DNA of 64,000 nt, taken from NCBI RefSeq assembly GCF_000720325.1, contig NZ_JOJM01000006.1, positions 124,001-188,000 on the forward strand, in the 5' to 3' direction. The notes below the pieces were generated by a model that saw only the letters and a list, made by a program, of their open reading frames with translations, was not told the DNA's origin and did not search any database. This stretch comes from Streptomyces sp. NRRL B-1347 (GTDB lineage: Bacteria > Actinomycetota > Actinomycetes > Streptomycetales > Streptomycetaceae). Positions within the stretch are counted from its first letter, which is position 1. Every line of letters begins with the position of its first letter. A program made the translations under genes and the position numbers. This document shows positions 24,893 to 33,117 of the stretch, piece after piece.

Positions 24893-25672
24893 GTGCCGTA
24901 CCAGAGGAAGCCCACCGCGCTCGCGCTCACCGCCGCCCTGGCCGGATCGGCGCTGCTGTTGACCGCACCCGCCGCACGGGCCGAGGTCCAGGACGTCGAC
25001 TACCAGTGCAAGACGCCCATCGGGAACAAGGGCGCCGTCTCGCCGATCGACATCAAGAGCGTCAAGAGCGGCAGCGGCTACAAGCTCACGATGTCCTTCC
25101 AGAAGGGCGTCTCGTCCAGCCCCGTCGAGCTCGGCAAGGGCGCCATGAAGCCGAGCGCGCTCATCGAACTCGGCGGCGCGGAGAGCGGCACGGTGCCGGT
25201 GTCGGGCCCGCCGAACTCCGGGCCGATCCCGGCCAACACCCCCATCAAGATCAGCACCCTGACGGGCACCTACACGCCCAAGAAGTCCGGCAAGGTCACC
25301 TTCACCGCCGGGATCCTCACCATCAGGGCGCTCGGTACGACGACGACGTGTACGCCCGCGAACGACCCGAAGCCTTCGCTGACCCTGAACGTGAAGGGCG
25401 GCGGCTCGGCGCCGGGGTCGGACGGGGGCTCCGGCGCGGACTCGGGATCCGGGTCGGGCTCCGGTGACAAGTCCGGCGCCGGTTCAGGATCCGGATCCGG
25501 CTCCGGTGACAAGTCCGACGGCTCGCAGGGCACCGGGTCCGGCGGCGAGGACCTGCCCCAGACCGGGCCCGCCGACTCCGCGATCGCGCTCGGCACGCTC
25601 GGCGGCACGGTGCTGCTCGCGGGCGCGGCCGGAGTGCTGTGGCTGACGCGCCGGAACCAGGCGCCGCGCTGA
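24893..25672 (+). CDS. LPxTG-anchored surface protein A
   Basis: The 259-residue exported protein has a signal peptide (residues 1-30, cleavage after ARA) and one domain (about 31-170) that starts VDYQCKTPIG and ends ALGTTTTCTP. A Gly/Ser/Asp linker with two near-identical SGSGSGDKS repeats follows, then a sortase signal: LPQTG, a hydrophobic helix and the basic tail TRRNQAPR. It should be covalently attached to the wall. The domain is plainly paralogous to the second domain of the protein at 27767-29236. Two Cys near the domain ends may pair. The GTG start has GAGGGG upstream. First gene of a four-gene set; function unknown. Confidence 0.8.
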   Translation: MPYQRKPTALALTAALAGSALLLTAPAARAEVQDVDYQCKTPIGNKGAVSPIDIKSVKSGSGYKLTMSFQKGVSSSPVELGKGAMKPSALIELGGAESGTVPVSGPPNSGPIPANTPIKISTLTGTYTPKKSGKVTFTAGILTIRALGTTTTCTPANDPKPSLTLNVKGGGSAPGSDGGSGADSGSGSGSGDKSGAGSGSGSGSGDKSDGSQGTGSGGEDLPQTGPADSAIALGTLGGTVLLAGAAGVLWLTRRNQAPR

Positions 25673-25689
25673 GGGCCGGGACCCGGGCG

Positions 25690-26607
25690 ATGCGGGCCAC
25701 GCGGGCGCCGGTCGCGGCCGTCGCGCTGCTCGTGTGCGGCGCCGCGCCGGTCGCCCACGCGGCCGACGGCGCCTGGTCGCTCGCGCCCGCGGGCTCCGCG
25801 CGGCCGTCCCTGTACGCGGAGGGCGCCCCCGGTGCCGTCCTTGAGGACCAGGTGTCCGTCACGAACCGGAGCGCCGAGCCCCGCACGGTGACGCTGCGCG
25901 GCGCGGGCCCCGACGGCATGGAGCAGTGGTTCGCCTTCGCCCGGCGGAAGGTGACGGTCCCGCCGCGCACGCGTGCCGACGTGCCGTTCACGGTGGCGGT
26001 GCCGAAGGGGGCCGCGCCGGGCGACCGCTCGGGCGCGGTCGTCGCGCGCGGCGGCGGCAGGGACGCCCGGGTGTCCCTGCGCCTGCGGGTGGCCGGGCCC
26101 GCCCTGGCCGCCCTGACCGTGGAGCGCGTACGCCTCGACGCGGACGCGGGGCGGATCACGTACGAGCTGGTGAACCGGGGCAACACGGTGCTCGTGCCGC
26201 GCGTCGCGGTGCGGGCCGACGGCGTCTTCGGGGAGCTGCTCGACCGGGCGCCGCACCGGGTGCCCGCGCGCGTGGCGCCCGGGAGCCGGGTCGCGCTGAG
26301 CGAGCCGTGGCCCGGTGTGCCGTCGTTCGACGTCGTCGACGTGCGCGTGACGGCCACGGCGGCGGGCGGGGTGCGGGCCGAGGGGTCCGCGTCCGCGCGC
26401 CTCGTGCCCTGGCCCGCCGCCGCGGGGGCGGGCGCGGGTGCCGTCGCGGCGGCCGTCGCCGGGTGGTTCGCCGTACGTCACGTCGTACGCCGTCGCAGAC
26501 GTGACGCCCGCCCACCGGAGGCGGAAACGGCGGAAACGGCGGAAGCGGCAGCAGCGGAGGCGGCGGAGCGGGAGCCGGTGGCCACGGGGACGGGAGACAA
26601 GCCGTGA
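25690..26607 (+). CDS. Membrane-anchored beta-sandwich protein (DUF916/WxLIP-like)
   Basis: This 305-residue protein has a signal peptide (about 1-25), an extracellular part of two beta-sandwich-like domains, one C-terminal membrane helix (about 245-265) and a basic, then Glu/Ala-rich, cytosolic tail. The first domain contains a KVTVPPRTRADVPFTV segment followed by PKGAAPGDRSGAVVA, which resembles the DUF916 domain of WxL-interacting proteins in Firmicutes; I call this from pattern only. It starts 17 bases after gene A and its stop overlaps the next start as GTGA. It may organise or present the wall-anchored partners (inference). Confidence 0.7.
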   Translation: MRATRAPVAAVALLVCGAAPVAHAADGAWSLAPAGSARPSLYAEGAPGAVLEDQVSVTNRSAEPRTVTLRGAGPDGMEQWFAFARRKVTVPPRTRADVPFTVAVPKGAAPGDRSGAVVARGGGRDARVSLRLRVAGPALAALTVERVRLDADAGRITYELVNRGNTVLVPRVAVRADGVFGELLDRAPHRVPARVAPGSRVALSEPWPGVPSFDVVDVRVTATAAGGVRAEGSASARLVPWPAAAGAGAGAVAAAVAGWFAVRHVVRRRRRDARPPEAETAETAEAAAAEAAEREPVATGTGDKP

Positions 26608-27770
26608 ACGTACAGCGGACGTGGCGGCGCGGCCACGCCGTCGTCCTGGCACTGGCACTGGCCCTGGCCTTCGCCCTGCTCGGGGCCACCGCCGCGGCGC
26701 CCGGCGCCGGGGCCGCCGACGCGCCGAAGCCGACGGTCACGCTCTCCAAGTCCCAGGCGGGCACCGGCGGCTCGGTCACCGTGACCGGCAAGGGGTGGCG
26801 GCCCCGCGCACTGCTCATGATGCTCGTCTGCGGGCAGGGCACGCCCGCCGCGGGGGTGCCCGGCGGCACCAACTCCTGCGCCAACGCCGAGGGCCGGGCC
26901 GTCACCACCGGCCGCGACGGCACGTTCCGCAAGCGGCTGCCCGTCGCCGAGCCGCCGAAGCCCTGCCCGTGCGTCGTGCACGTCGCCACGGTGACCGGCG
27001 AGAAGGCCGCCGTGGACGCGGCGTTCACGGTCGCCGGGCACCCGGTGAAGCCGCTGGCGAAGCCGCGCGGCGGCCGCCTCGCCGTGCTCGCCGACACCCG
27101 GCTCGACGGGTCGAGCGGCCTCCTGACGTGGTTCGGCTCCCCGCCCTCGCGGCAACTGGTGGTCACCGTCGGCAACATGGGCACCGCGCCGGTCAAGGAC
27201 CCCGTCTTCCAGGTCGGCACCTCGCACGGCGTGTTCGCCCCGCAGTGGGAGGAGCAGCAGTGGCGGGGCACCATCGCGCCCGGCGCGAAGGCCAGGGTCA
27301 GGCTCTCGGTCGAGCTGCCCGCGGGCGCCCACGGCGACTACCTGGTCTCGCTCCGGTACGGCAGCGAAGTCATCGCCGAGCAGCCGTGGGGCGTGGGGCG
27401 GCCCTGGGGCGTGACCCTGTTCTGGGTGCTGCTCGCCCTCGTCGTGCCCGCGGCCGTCTTCCGCGTCGGCATGGTGGCCGTCGACCGGCTCCGGCCCGCC
27501 GAGGGGCGCGGCCGCCCGCCGGGCCGCCACCGCACGCGGCGCGTGGGCGCGGCCCTGCCGGGCGCCACCCGGCTCACCAAGAACGCCCTGCTCGCCAGGG
27601 CCGCGCTGCTCCGGAGGACGGACACCGCCTCCGACGACACCGCGCGCACCTCCCGGGACACCGGGTCCACCGGCCTGCCGTGGTTCACCCCGGACACCGA
27701 TCCGGGCGCCGCGGCGGGACAGCTCTCCGCACCGTCCGACAACGGCCCCCCGACGAAAGGAAAGCCGTGA
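26604..27770 (+). CDS. Exported Ig-like (neocarzinostatin-fold-like) membrane-anchored protein
   Basis: A 388-residue protein. The signal peptide covers about residues 1-38. Then comes an Ig-like domain beginning TVTLSKSQAGTGGSVTVTG, with four Cys at spacings that suggest two disulfides, resembling the neocarzinostatin-type fold. A second beta-rich domain (about 165-265) follows, then one membrane helix (about 272-295) and a long, basic, Thr/Asp-rich cytosolic tail. The GTG start overlaps the previous stop, and its own stop overlaps the next GTG. Third gene of the surface set. Confidence 0.7.
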   Translation: MNVQRTWRRGHAVVLALALALAFALLGATAAAPGAGAADAPKPTVTLSKSQAGTGGSVTVTGKGWRPRALLMMLVCGQGTPAAGVPGGTNSCANAEGRAVTTGRDGTFRKRLPVAEPPKPCPCVVHVATVTGEKAAVDAAFTVAGHPVKPLAKPRGGRLAVLADTRLDGSSGLLTWFGSPPSRQLVVTVGNMGTAPVKDPVFQVGTSHGVFAPQWEEQQWRGTIAPGAKARVRLSVELPAGAHGDYLVSLRYGSEVIAEQPWGVGRPWGVTLFWVLLALVVPAAVFRVGMVAVDRLRPAEGRGRPPGRHRTRRVGAALPGATRLTKNALLARAALLRRTDTASDDTARTSRDTGSTGLPWFTPDTDPGAAAGQLSAPSDNGPPTKGKP

Positions 27771-29236
27771 CGAGGAAGCCGACGAAACGGAGCGCGAGGG
27801 CGGGTAAGCGGACCCCAGAGGGGACTCCACCCCGTACGAGAGCGGTCGCGGCCTCGGTCGCCCTCGCGCTCGGCGGCGCGGGCCTGGTCGTGTTCGGCGC
27901 TGCGGGCCCCGCGAGCGCCGCCGAGGTGGCGTACAGGACCGAGTGCGTGCCGCCGCCGATCTCCAATCTGCCGCCGGTGCACGGCACCACGAAGGTGGAC
28001 GTGCGGGCGCCCGCGGAGGCGAAGGTCGGCGACGAGGTCGAGGTGGTGTGGAAGACGGTCGAGGCCGCGTCGAAGAACCCCGACATCCTCGACCTCGGCA
28101 AGGACACCGTCCTGCCGACCGGCACCGTCACGGTCGGCGGCGCCCAGAGCGGCGGCCTGAAGGTCGAGGGGACCCGCACCAACCCGCCCATCCCCAAGGG
28201 CGGCGCGATGGTCCTGTCCGACATGAAGGGCAAGCTGAAGCTGACCGCGCCGGGGGAGGTGACGCTGACTCCGGGCGCGTACGACATCAACGTCGACAAG
28301 CCGATCTCCACGGACACCAAGTGCAAGCCGGAGGAGGCGGTGAAGGCCGCCGCGACCATCAAGGTGACCGACGGCGGCGGCACGTCAGGGGGCTCATCGG
28401 GCGGGTCGTCGGGCGGCTCGTCGGGTGGGTCGTCCGGTGGGTCTTCCGGTGGGTCTTCCGGCGGTACGACGTCAGGGGGCTCGTCCGGGGGCACGACCTC
28501 GGGCGGCGGTGACAGCGGGGGCAGTTCGGGCGGCTCCGCGGGAGGCTCCTCCGGCGGCGGTGACGGCCAGACCGACTTCGTCGGCAAGGAGGTGCAGGTC
28601 CCGTACGAGTGCAAGACGCCGATCGGTGACAAGGAAGCCACCTCGCCGGTGCGGATCGACGCCCGGAAGGACGGCGGGACGTACGGCCTGACCGTGCGGT
28701 TCAAGAAGTCGGTGATGGACAGCCCGGCCGACATCCCCGCGGGCGCGGTGAAGCCCTCCATGGCCGTGCGCGTCGGCGGCGCCGACAAGGGCACCGTCGC
28801 CGTCGAGGGCCCCGCCAACAAGGAGCCCATCAAGTCCGGCGCCCCGATCGCCGTCCCGAATCTGACGGGCACCTACAAGCCGGGCGCCGACGGCAAGTCG
28901 ACGCTCTCGCCCGGCGTCCTCGTCGTGAAGGCCCTAGGCACGACCACCACGTGCACGCCCGCGAAGACCGGGGTGTCCCTGGTGCTCGACACCTCCGCGC
29001 AGCCGGGCGGCACGGCGGGCGGCTCAGGCTCCGGGTCCGGCTCCGGCTCCGGCTCGGGCTCCGGCGGCGGCTCCGCGGGCGGCGCGCCCGGTGACGCGTC
29101 CGGCGGCGGCCTCGCCGACACCGGCGCCGACGACAACGGCGCGCTGCGGGCGCTCGGCCTGATCGCGGGCACGGCGATGCTGCTTGGCGGCGCGGTGTTC
29201 ACGTTCCTGCCGCGCAGGCGCGGGCGGCTGCGCTGA
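27767..29236 (+). CDS. LAxTG-anchored two-domain surface protein D
   Basis: The 489-residue protein has a long signal region (residues 1-52, with a basic n-region and an ASAA cleavage-like site). Domain 1 (about 53-205) precedes a roughly 80-residue Gly/Ser/Thr linker of GGSS repeats. Domain 2 (about 280-420) begins VPYECKTPIG and ends ALGTTTTCTP, and is paralogous to the single domain of gene A. Domain 1 is a more distant copy (KGGAMVLSDMKGKLKLTAPGEV). A second SGSGSG linker precedes LADTG, a hydrophobic helix and the basic RRRGRLR tail, the class E sortase signal seen in chaplins. The GTG start overlaps the previous stop. Confidence 0.8.
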   Translation: MTRKPTKRSARAGKRTPEGTPPRTRAVAASVALALGGAGLVVFGAAGPASAAEVAYRTECVPPPISNLPPVHGTTKVDVRAPAEAKVGDEVEVVWKTVEAASKNPDILDLGKDTVLPTGTVTVGGAQSGGLKVEGTRTNPPIPKGGAMVLSDMKGKLKLTAPGEVTLTPGAYDINVDKPISTDTKCKPEEAVKAAATIKVTDGGGTSGGSSGGSSGGSSGGSSGGSSGGSSGGTTSGGSSGGTTSGGGDSGGSSGGSAGGSSGGGDGQTDFVGKEVQVPYECKTPIGDKEATSPVRIDARKDGGTYGLTVRFKKSVMDSPADIPAGAVKPSMAVRVGGADKGTVAVEGPANKEPIKSGAPIAVPNLTGTYKPGADGKSTLSPGVLVVKALGTTTTCTPAKTGVSLVLDTSAQPGGTAGGSGSGSGSGSGSGSGGGSAGGAPGDASGGGLADTGADDNGALRALGLIAGTAMLLGGAVFTFLPRRRGRLR

Positions 29237-29238
29237 GC

Positions 29239-30102
29239 TCAACGGCCGCGGCGCTTCGCGCGGTCCCGCAGCCACCTCAGTACGTCGGCGGCGAGGCCCC
29301 GTTCCTTCAGGAGCGGGCCGCCGTGCGACGAGCCCGGCAAGGTGCGCACGGTCACGTCCCGCAGGCCCGCGCGGCGCTGGACGGCGGCGAGGTCGGCGGA
29401 GTGCGCGGGCGGCACGAAGTCGCCCGCCGAGTGCACCAGGTACAGCGGCGCGTCCCGCGGGCCCGACGCGTGCGAGGCGGCCGACAGGTCGCCCCACCGC
29501 TCCCAGCAGAGCCGCCCGGCGCGGTCCGGGTCGCAGCCGGCGAGACGTTTCGCCGCCCCTGCGAGGCCCCGCCGCACGGCAGGGGCGCCGGGCCTGGTGC
29601 CGTCGCGCCAGGCCCGGTACGGCGAGGCCACGGGGGAGAGGGCGACCACGCCCCGGGTGTACGCGCGCCCGTCGCCGTAGGCCCCGACGCTCACCGCGAG
29701 GTGCCCGCCCGCCGACGAGCCGAGGAGCAGCGGCCGGGCCGCGCCGGGGCCCTCGCGGCGGGCGATCCAGCGCAGCGCGGCGAGCACGTCGGCGCGCTGC
29801 GCGGACCACACGGCGTCCGACGAGAGCCGGTAGTCGGCCTCGTACACGGTGAAGCCGCGCGCGGCGAACCACCGGGACCAGCCGCTCCAGTCGGTGTCGC
29901 GGGCCCAGGAGCCGCCGTGCAGGAGCACCAGGGCCGTGCCGCCCGCGCCGTGCACGGTCACCGTCTGGCGCGGGTGCGGGCCGTAGGAGTACGCGCGTCC
30001 GGGCTGCTCGCGGGCGGGCGTGTGCGAGGCCTCGGCGGCCGCGCTCGACGACAGGAGCGTGCCGCACAGGGCGAGGGTCAGGAGCGTACGACGTACGGTC
30101 AT
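29239..30102 (-). CDS. Secreted alpha/beta-hydrolase (HSL-type esterase)
   Basis: A 287-residue esterase with a signal peptide (TLLTLALCGTLLSSSAAAEA). The oxyanion-hole HGGSW, the nucleophile GSSAGGH, the Asp in SAGDFVPP and the His in GSSHGG form a complete catalytic set of the hormone-sensitive-lipase/BD-FAE type. It is expected to act on small esters outside the cell. The ATG at 30102 is where the signal peptide begins. Its stop is only three bases from the stop of the convergent surface-protein gene. Physical closeness does not show that it works with the surface set. Confidence 0.8.
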   Translation of the reverse strand: MTVRRTLLTLALCGTLLSSSAAAEASHTPAREQPGRAYSYGPHPRQTVTVHGAGGTALVLLHGGSWARDTDWSGWSRWFAARGFTVYEADYRLSSDAVWSAQRADVLAALRWIARREGPGAARPLLLGSSAGGHLAVSVGAYGDGRAYTRGVVALSPVASPYRAWRDGTRPGAPAVRRGLAGAAKRLAGCDPDRAGRLCWERWGDLSAASHASGPRDAPLYLVHSAGDFVPPAHSADLAAVQRRAGLRDVTVRTLPGSSHGGPLLKERGLAADVLRWLRDRAKRRGR

Positions 30103-30149
30103 GGCCCGATGCTGCACCGGCCGCGGCCGCGCGGCCCGGAGAAAGCCCG

Positions 30150-30181
30150 AGGGCCACCGCACCGGGTGGTGCGGCGGCCCT
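30150..30181 (-). terminator. Terminator of the POT transporter gene
   Basis: AGGGCC-a-CCGCACC and its complement (one mismatch, 4-base loop) lie 26 bases past the transporter stop on the minus strand. Confidence 0.7.
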
Positions 30182-30206
30182 CAGTTCGTACGCGGGGGAG
30201 GCGTGA

Positions 30207-31697
30207 CTAATGAACGTCGCCCATGAGCGCCTTGACCTTCTTGCGGTACATGAACACCGCGACGGCCGCGATGACCGCCATCGTGGCCTCCATGGCGACC
30301 ACGCCGGACTTGTTCAGGTCGACGCCCGCGATGGACAGCAGACCCGTGGTGCAGTCACCGGCGGTGACGGCGAGGAACCAGACGCCCAGCATCTGGGAGG
30401 CGTACTTCTGCGGGGCCATCTTCGTGGTGACCGACAGACCGACGGGGGAGACGCACAGCTCACCGACGGTGTGGATGAAGTAGATCGCGACGATCCAGTA
30501 CGCGCCGACCTTGTCGCCGTCGCCCGCCATGGACAGCGGGATCAGGAAGACGAAGAACGAGACGCCGACGATGAAGAGACCGGAGGCGAACTTCACGACC
30601 GAGTTCGGCTCCTGGCCGCGCCGGTTGAGCGCCAGCCAGATCCAGGCGACGACCGGGGCGAGCGCCATGATCAGGACCGGGTTGACCGACTGGAACCAGG
30701 AGACCGGGAAGTCGAAGCCGAAGATCGAGGTGTCGGTGGAGTTCTTGCCGAACAGGGCCACGGTGGACGCGCCCTGGTCGTAGATCATCCAGAAGATGGC
30801 GGCGGCCACGAAGAACCAGATGTACGCCGTCATCTTGGACTGCTCGGTCTCGTCCAGGGACTTGTCGCGCTTGATGCGCGTGAGCACCCAGATCGGGATC
30901 AGCAGACCGGCGACGGTGATCGGGACGATCGCCCAGTTCAGGGTGTAGACGTCGGTGGCGACGGCGACGCCGTAGAAGACGACGGCGGCGATGATCCACA
31001 GCATGGCCTTGCGCAGCAGGCCCATCAGCTCGGCGCGCGGCACCGGCTTCGGCACGACGCTGCTCTGCGGGCTCAGGTGGCGGCCGCCGAGCAGGAACTG
31101 GATCAGGCCGAGGCCCATGCCGAAGGCGGCGATGGCGAAGCCCAGGTGCCAGTTGACCTTCTCACCGACGGTGCCGATGGCCAGCGGGGCGAAGAAGGCG
31201 CCGAGGTTGATGCCGATGTAGAAGACCGTGAAGCCACCGTCGCGGCGCGGGTCGTCCGGGCCGTTGTAGAGGTGGCCGACCATCGTGGAGATGTTGGCCT
31301 TCAGGAGGCCGGAGCCGATCGCCACGAACACCAGGCCGAGGAAGAACATCGCCTGGCCCGGCAGGGCGAGCGTGAGGTGACCGAGCATGATCACCAAAGC
31401 GGCTATGGTGATCGTCTTGCGCGGGCCCCACAGGCGGTCCGCGAACCAGCCGCCCGGCAGGGCGAGCAGATAGACCATCGCCATGTAGATCGAGAAGATC
31501 GCCGTGGCGGTGGCGGCATTCATGTCCATGCCGCCGGGCGCGACCAGGTACAGGGGGAGCAGGGCCTTCATGCCGTAGAAGCTGAAGCGCTCCCACATCT
31601 CGGTCATGAAGAGAGTGGCCAGGCCGCGGGGGTGGCCGAAGAAGGTCTTCTCGGAGCCAGGAGTGCTGGCCGAGTCCTTCGTCAGGCTGGACGCCAT
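30207..31697 (-). CDS. POT-family proton-dependent peptide transporter
   Basis: A 496-residue transporter with about fourteen hydrophobic helices. The POT/PTR2 signatures are clear: an N-terminal FMTEMWERFSFYGMKALL (the ExxERFxYY-type motif), GGWFADRLWGPRKTI, GSGLLKANISTMVGHLY, and FFIHTVGELCVSPVGL-like sequence late. It imports di- and tripeptides with protons. The ATG at 31697 has GAGGATCG upstream. It is transcribed alone; the neighbouring dipeptidase at 36.9 kb could act on imported peptides (weak inference). Confidence 0.93.
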   Translation of the reverse strand: MASSLTKDSASTPGSEKTFFGHPRGLATLFMTEMWERFSFYGMKALLPLYLVAPGGMDMNAATATAIFSIYMAMVYLLALPGGWFADRLWGPRKTITIAALVIMLGHLTLALPGQAMFFLGLVFVAIGSGLLKANISTMVGHLYNGPDDPRRDGGFTVFYIGINLGAFFAPLAIGTVGEKVNWHLGFAIAAFGMGLGLIQFLLGGRHLSPQSSVVPKPVPRAELMGLLRKAMLWIIAAVVFYGVAVATDVYTLNWAIVPITVAGLLIPIWVLTRIKRDKSLDETEQSKMTAYIWFFVAAAIFWMIYDQGASTVALFGKNSTDTSIFGFDFPVSWFQSVNPVLIMALAPVVAWIWLALNRRGQEPNSVVKFASGLFIVGVSFFVFLIPLSMAGDGDKVGAYWIVAIYFIHTVGELCVSPVGLSVTTKMAPQKYASQMLGVWFLAVTAGDCTTGLLSIAGVDLNKSGVVAMEATMAVIAAVAVFMYRKKVKALMGDVH

Positions 31698-32229
31698 GGG
31701 TCGATCCTCGTGGTGTCGGGACGCGCGTGACGAAGCCGTCGTGGGCGCGCCCGGTGGGGGCGGTCGGCACCGGCGCCGGACCGTCCACACCCCACGCCTG
31801 CGAGGGGATCCGGTCCGCTGGGCGGAGCACGGGAGACGGCGACACCGAGATCCACACCCCGGACGCATCATCGCGAGCGGGGCCCGACCACAGGTCATTC
31901 CTTCCAGGCTGGTTGCTCACCAGCCGACACACAGAAGAGACCCTTGGCGCGCAATAGCGGGCCAAAGGTCCTTGAGTAGTGCTACAGGCGTCTCGCCACC
32001 ATACGCCACGACAGAGCGCGATTTGGAAGGACTTGAGACATGGATCACAGGTGACTCAGGAACCAATGGAACACATTCCAAGGTGTCCGCTAGATGTATC
32101 CAAGGATCGCATCCTGGATTGTGATCTTCCGGTCCGGTGGAGCCGTCCCGGACGGGCCCGCGGCGGCCGCCGGGCCCGCACCCGGCGATCACCCTTCGAC
32201 GGCTGTCCGCAGCGGACTACCATCACCCC
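31698..32229. other. 532-base divergent intergenic region
   Basis: This separates the POT transporter from the response regulator. It is relatively AT-rich between 31900 and 32130. I see a GGGCCCG palindromic hairpin (CGGGCCCG at 32155-32162 and 32172-32179) and the promoter of the response regulator at its right end. No reading frame with typical codon use is present. Confidence 0.45.
32195..32223 (+). promoter_or_regulatory. Leaderless promoter of the response regulator
   Basis: TTCGAC (32195-32200) and TACCAT (32218-32223) are 17 bases apart. The -10 ends six bases before the ATG at 32230, and there is no ribosome site. Confidence 0.55.
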
Positions 32230-32907
32230 ATGACCCGTGTACTGCTCGCCGAGGACGACGCGTCCATCTCGGAGCCGCTGGCCCGCGCACTGCGCCGCGA
32301 GGGCTACGAGGTCGAAGTGCGCGAGGACGGCCCCACCGCCCTCGACGCCGGGCTGCAGGGCAGCGTGGACCTGGTCGTGCTCGACCTGGGCCTGCCCGGC
32401 ATGGACGGCCTGGAGGTCGCGAGGCGGCTGCGCGCCGAGGGGCACACGGTGCCGATCCTCATCCTCACCGCGCGCGCCGACGAGGTCGACACGGTCGTCG
32501 GGCTCGACGCGGGCGCCGACGACTACGTCACCAAACCGTTCCGGCTCGCCGAGCTGCTCGCCCGGGTCCGGGCCCTGCTGCGGCGCGGCGCCACGGAGCC
32601 GGCGCAGCCGCCCGCCACGCACGGCGTGCGGATCGACGTCGAGTCGCACCGGGCCTGGATGGGCGAGGAGGAGCTCCAGCTCACGGCGAAGGAGTTCGAC
32701 CTGCTGCGGGTGCTCGTCCGGGACGCGGGCCGGGTCGTCACCCGGGACCAGCTGATGCGCGAGGTCTGGGACACGACGTGGTGGTCCTCCACCAAGACGC
32801 TCGACATGCACATCTCCTGGCTCCGCAAGAAGCTGGGCGACGACGCGGCGAACCCCCGCTACATCGCCACGGTCCGAGGAGTCGGCTTCCGCTTCGAGAA
32901 GTCGTAG
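32230..32907 (+). CDS. OmpR-family response regulator
   Basis: This 225-residue protein has an N-terminal receiver domain with acidic residues Glu8-Asp9-Asp10, the phospho-acceptor Asp52 in VVLDLGLPG, and Lys in DDYVTKPF. The C-terminal winged helix (about 130-223) contains LTAKEFDLLRVLVRD and RVGFRFE-like sequence (VRGVGFRFEKS). It is a DNA-binding regulator paired with the sensor kinase 210 bases downstream. The ATG fits a leaderless transcript. Target genes are unknown. Confidence 0.92.
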   Translation: MTRVLLAEDDASISEPLARALRREGYEVEVREDGPTALDAGLQGSVDLVVLDLGLPGMDGLEVARRLRAEGHTVPILILTARADEVDTVVGLDAGADDYVTKPFRLAELLARVRALLRRGATEPAQPPATHGVRIDVESHRAWMGEEELQLTAKEFDLLRVLVRDAGRVVTRDQLMREVWDTTWWSSTKTLDMHISWLRKKLGDDAANPRYIATVRGVGFRFEKS

Positions 32908-32960
32908 CCGCCTTCTGACCCGGATACGGGCGGGGCACGTGCCCCCCGCTGTGGGCAATC

Positions 32961-32977
32961 GTCCCGCCGGGCGGGAC
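32961..32977 (+). other. Hairpin between regulator and kinase genes
   Basis: GTCCCGCC (32961-32968) and its perfect complement (32970-32977) form a very tight stem in the 210-base gap between response regulator and kinase. It may lower kinase expression relative to the regulator. Confidence 0.35.
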
Positions 32978-33117
32978 GGGTGGGCACAGCGCCGAGGTGC
33001 CGAGCAACCGGAACACGAGGCCCCGCCCAGGCCAGGGCAAGGGCCGGGCGGCACCAGCCCCCCGTAGGGGAGGGGCACACTGGTCAGGTCCGTCCCCCTG
33101 CCCGGCCGGAGGGCCCC

